Below are positions 4,851 through 6,063 of a stretch of DNA of 6,063 nucleotides, in pieces. Origin of the DNA: Methylobacteriaceae bacterium (lineage in GTDB: Bacteria; Pseudomonadota; Alphaproteobacteria; Rhizobiales; Beijerinckiaceae). Positions within the stretch are counted from its first letter, which is position 1, and each line of letters opens with the position of its first letter. The translations under genes were made by a program, and so were the position numbers. Under the pieces are notes generated by a model. The model saw only the letters and a program-made list of their open reading frames with translations. It was not told where the DNA came from and searched no databases. The stretch spans positions 1 through 6,063 of the forward strand of contig JAFAPJ010000279.1 of the NCBI GenBank assembly GCA_019247255.1, read 5' to 3'.

Positions 4851-6053
4851 ATGCGCGAAGCCGTTATCGTCTCGACCGCCCGCACGCCGATCGGCAAGGC
4901 CTATCGCGGCGCCTTCAACGACACGCAGGGCCAGGCGCTCGCCGGCCACGCGATCCGGGCGGCCGTGGAGCGGGCCGGGGTCGATCCGGCCGAGATCGGC
5001 GACGTCGTGATGGGCGCGGCGCTCCAGCAGGGCTCGACCGGCGGCAACGTCGCCCGCCAGAGCGCGCTCCGGGCCGGCCTGCCGGACACGGTCGCGGGCA
5101 TGAGCCTCGACCGGCAATGCGCGTCGGGCCTGATGGCGATCGCGACCGCCGCCAAGCAGATCATGGTGGACGGGATCGACGTCGCGGTGGGCGGCGGGCT
5201 CGAGACGATCTCGCTCGTCCAGAACGAGCACCAGAACCGCTGGCGCGGGACCGATCCCTGGCTCGTCGAGCACGTGCCGCAGCTCTACATGACGATGCTG
5301 GAGACGGCCGAGATCGTAGGCGAGCGCTACGGCGTCTCGCGCGAGGCGCAGGACGAATACGCGCTGCAATCGCAGCGCCGCACCGCCGAGGCGCAGGACC
5401 AGGACCGCTTCAAGGACGAGATCGTCCCGATCACGACCCGGATGGCCGTGCAGGACAAGGCGACCGGCGCGATCTCGCACCGGGAGATCACCCTCGACAA
5501 GGACGAGGGCAACCGGCCGCAGACACGGCTCGAGGACCTCGCCAAGCTCCAGCCCGTCTTCAAGGACGGGCAGCAGGTCAAGGAGGGCCGGTGCATCACG
5601 GCCGGCAACGCCTCGCAGCTCTCGGACGGCGCCTCCGCTTGCGTGCTCATGGAGGCCAAGGAGGCCGAGCGCCGCGGGCTCGCGCCGCTCGGCGCCTATC
5701 GGGGCATGGCGGTGGCGGGCTGCAACCCGGACGAGATGGGCATCGGCCCGGTCTTCGCCGTGCCAAAGCTCCTCAAGCAGCATGGGCTCGGCGTCGACGA
5801 CATCGACCTGTGGGAGCTGAACGAGGCCTTCGCCGTGCAGGTCCTCTATTGCCGCGACCGGCTCGGCATCCCGAACGACAAGCTGAACGTCTCGGGCGGC
5901 GCGATCTCGATCGGCCACCCCTACGGCATGTCGGGCGCCCGCATGACGGGGCATGTCCTGCTCGAGGGCAAGCGCCGGGGCGCGAGATACGGCGTCGTCA
6001 CCATGTGCGTCGGGGGCGGCATGGGGGCGGCCGGATTGTTCGAGATCTTCTGA
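4851..6053 (+). CDS. pimB: thiolase (acetyl-CoA acyltransferase), PimB-like
   Basis: This 400-residue thiolase should cleave 3-oxoacyl-CoA with CoA to acetyl-CoA and a shortened acyl-CoA, or run the reverse condensation, in the cytoplasm. All signatures are present. They are the N-terminal [18 protein letters not shown] (3-20), the nucleophile C90 in SLDRQCASG, the SDGAS loop (258-262), NEAFA (324-328), [16 protein letters not shown] (349-364) with H356, and the C-terminal base C386 in MCVGGGMG. The length is normal for a complete thiolase. The segment [17 protein letters not shown] (122-138) lies in the loop domain that shapes substrate choice and resembles PimB-type and FadA-type degradative thiolases from alphaproteobacteria more than the biosynthetic PhaA. 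It is transcribed away from the ligase and dehydrogenase genes, with a regulatory region of its own. The gene ends 10 bp from the window edge and no terminator is visible in what remains. The enzyme class is certain. The dicarboxylate role is inferred from its resemblance to PimB and from the nearby PimA- and PimC-like genes. Confidence 0.95.
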   Translation: MREAVIVSTARTPIGKAYRGAFNDTQGQALAGHAIRAAVERAGVDPAEIGDVVMGAALQQGSTGGNVARQSALRAGLPDTVAGMSLDRQCASGLMAIATAAKQIMVDGIDVAVGGGLETISLVQNEHQNRWRGTDPWLVEHVPQLYMTMLETAEIVGERYGVSREAQDEYALQSQRRTAEAQDQDRFKDEIVPITTRMAVQDKATGAISHREITLDKDEGNRPQTRLEDLAKLQPVFKDGQQVKEGRCITAGNASQLSDGASACVLMEAKEAERRGLAPLGAYRGMAVAGCNPDEMGIGPVFAVPKLLKQHGLGVDDIDLWELNEAFAVQVLYCRDRLGIPNDKLNVSGGAISIGHPYGMSGARMTGHVLLEGKRRGARYGVVTMCVGGGMGAAGLFEIF

Positions 6054-6063
6054 GGTCCGGCGG

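Noticed and set aside
4629..5954. 441-codon open frame on the minus strand opposite the thiolase
   Set aside because: It mirrors a certain thiolase gene; the product is His/Asp/Arg-rich with no domain I recognise.

Overview
The window is GC-rich (about two thirds or more G+C by eye) and densely coded, with strong G/C preference at third codon positions. It most likely comes from an alphaproteobacterium of the Hyphomicrobiales (Rhizobiales), of the Methylobacterium/Microvirga/Bosea/Bradyrhizobium type. This rests on the style of the proteins, the pim-like gene set, and a short intergenic palindrome of the GTCAT...CTTGTCCCGG...ATGAC kind that I associate with these genomes. The genus cannot be fixed from the sequence alone.

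Layout. Four complete genes lie on the minus strand and one on the plus strand. Read in their direction of transcription, the minus-strand genes are: a two-helix membrane protein of unknown function (4577-3894); a membrane-anchored ClpP-fold protein with an apparent Ser-His-Asp triad (3866-3195); an acyl/dicarboxylate-CoA ligase (3009-1339, GTG start); and an acyl-CoA dehydrogenase (1251-37). A further reading frame may start at position 32 and run off the left edge. Divergently, across a 273-bp regulatory region, a plus-strand thiolase runs from 4851 to 6053.

How the genes work together. The ligase, dehydrogenase and thiolase can supply the activation, first oxidation and thiolytic cleavage steps of a beta-oxidation spiral. 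Their sequences look most like PimA, PimC and PimB of the pimeloyl-CoA (dicarboxylate) degradation operon described in Rhodopseudomonas palustris. The hydratase/hydroxyacyl-CoA dehydrogenase and the small dehydrogenase subunit are not in the window. Here the set is split: pimB-like is divergent, and two uncharacterised membrane genes sit between it and the ligase. These two are 27 bp apart and form their own probable transcription unit. They could be an independent envelope module. The ligase has its own candidate promoter (perfect TTGACA at 3115-3110), followed by a strong Shine-Dalgarno that serves a 9-codon leader ORF overlapping the GTG start.

The most unusual items are the membrane-protein/ClpP-like pair, the displaced catalytic glutamate of the dehydrogenase, the overlapping leader ORF before the ligase, and a 7-7-7 inverted repeat in the divergent region. 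Nothing in the window looks like an insertion sequence, CRISPR array, tRNA or rRNA.
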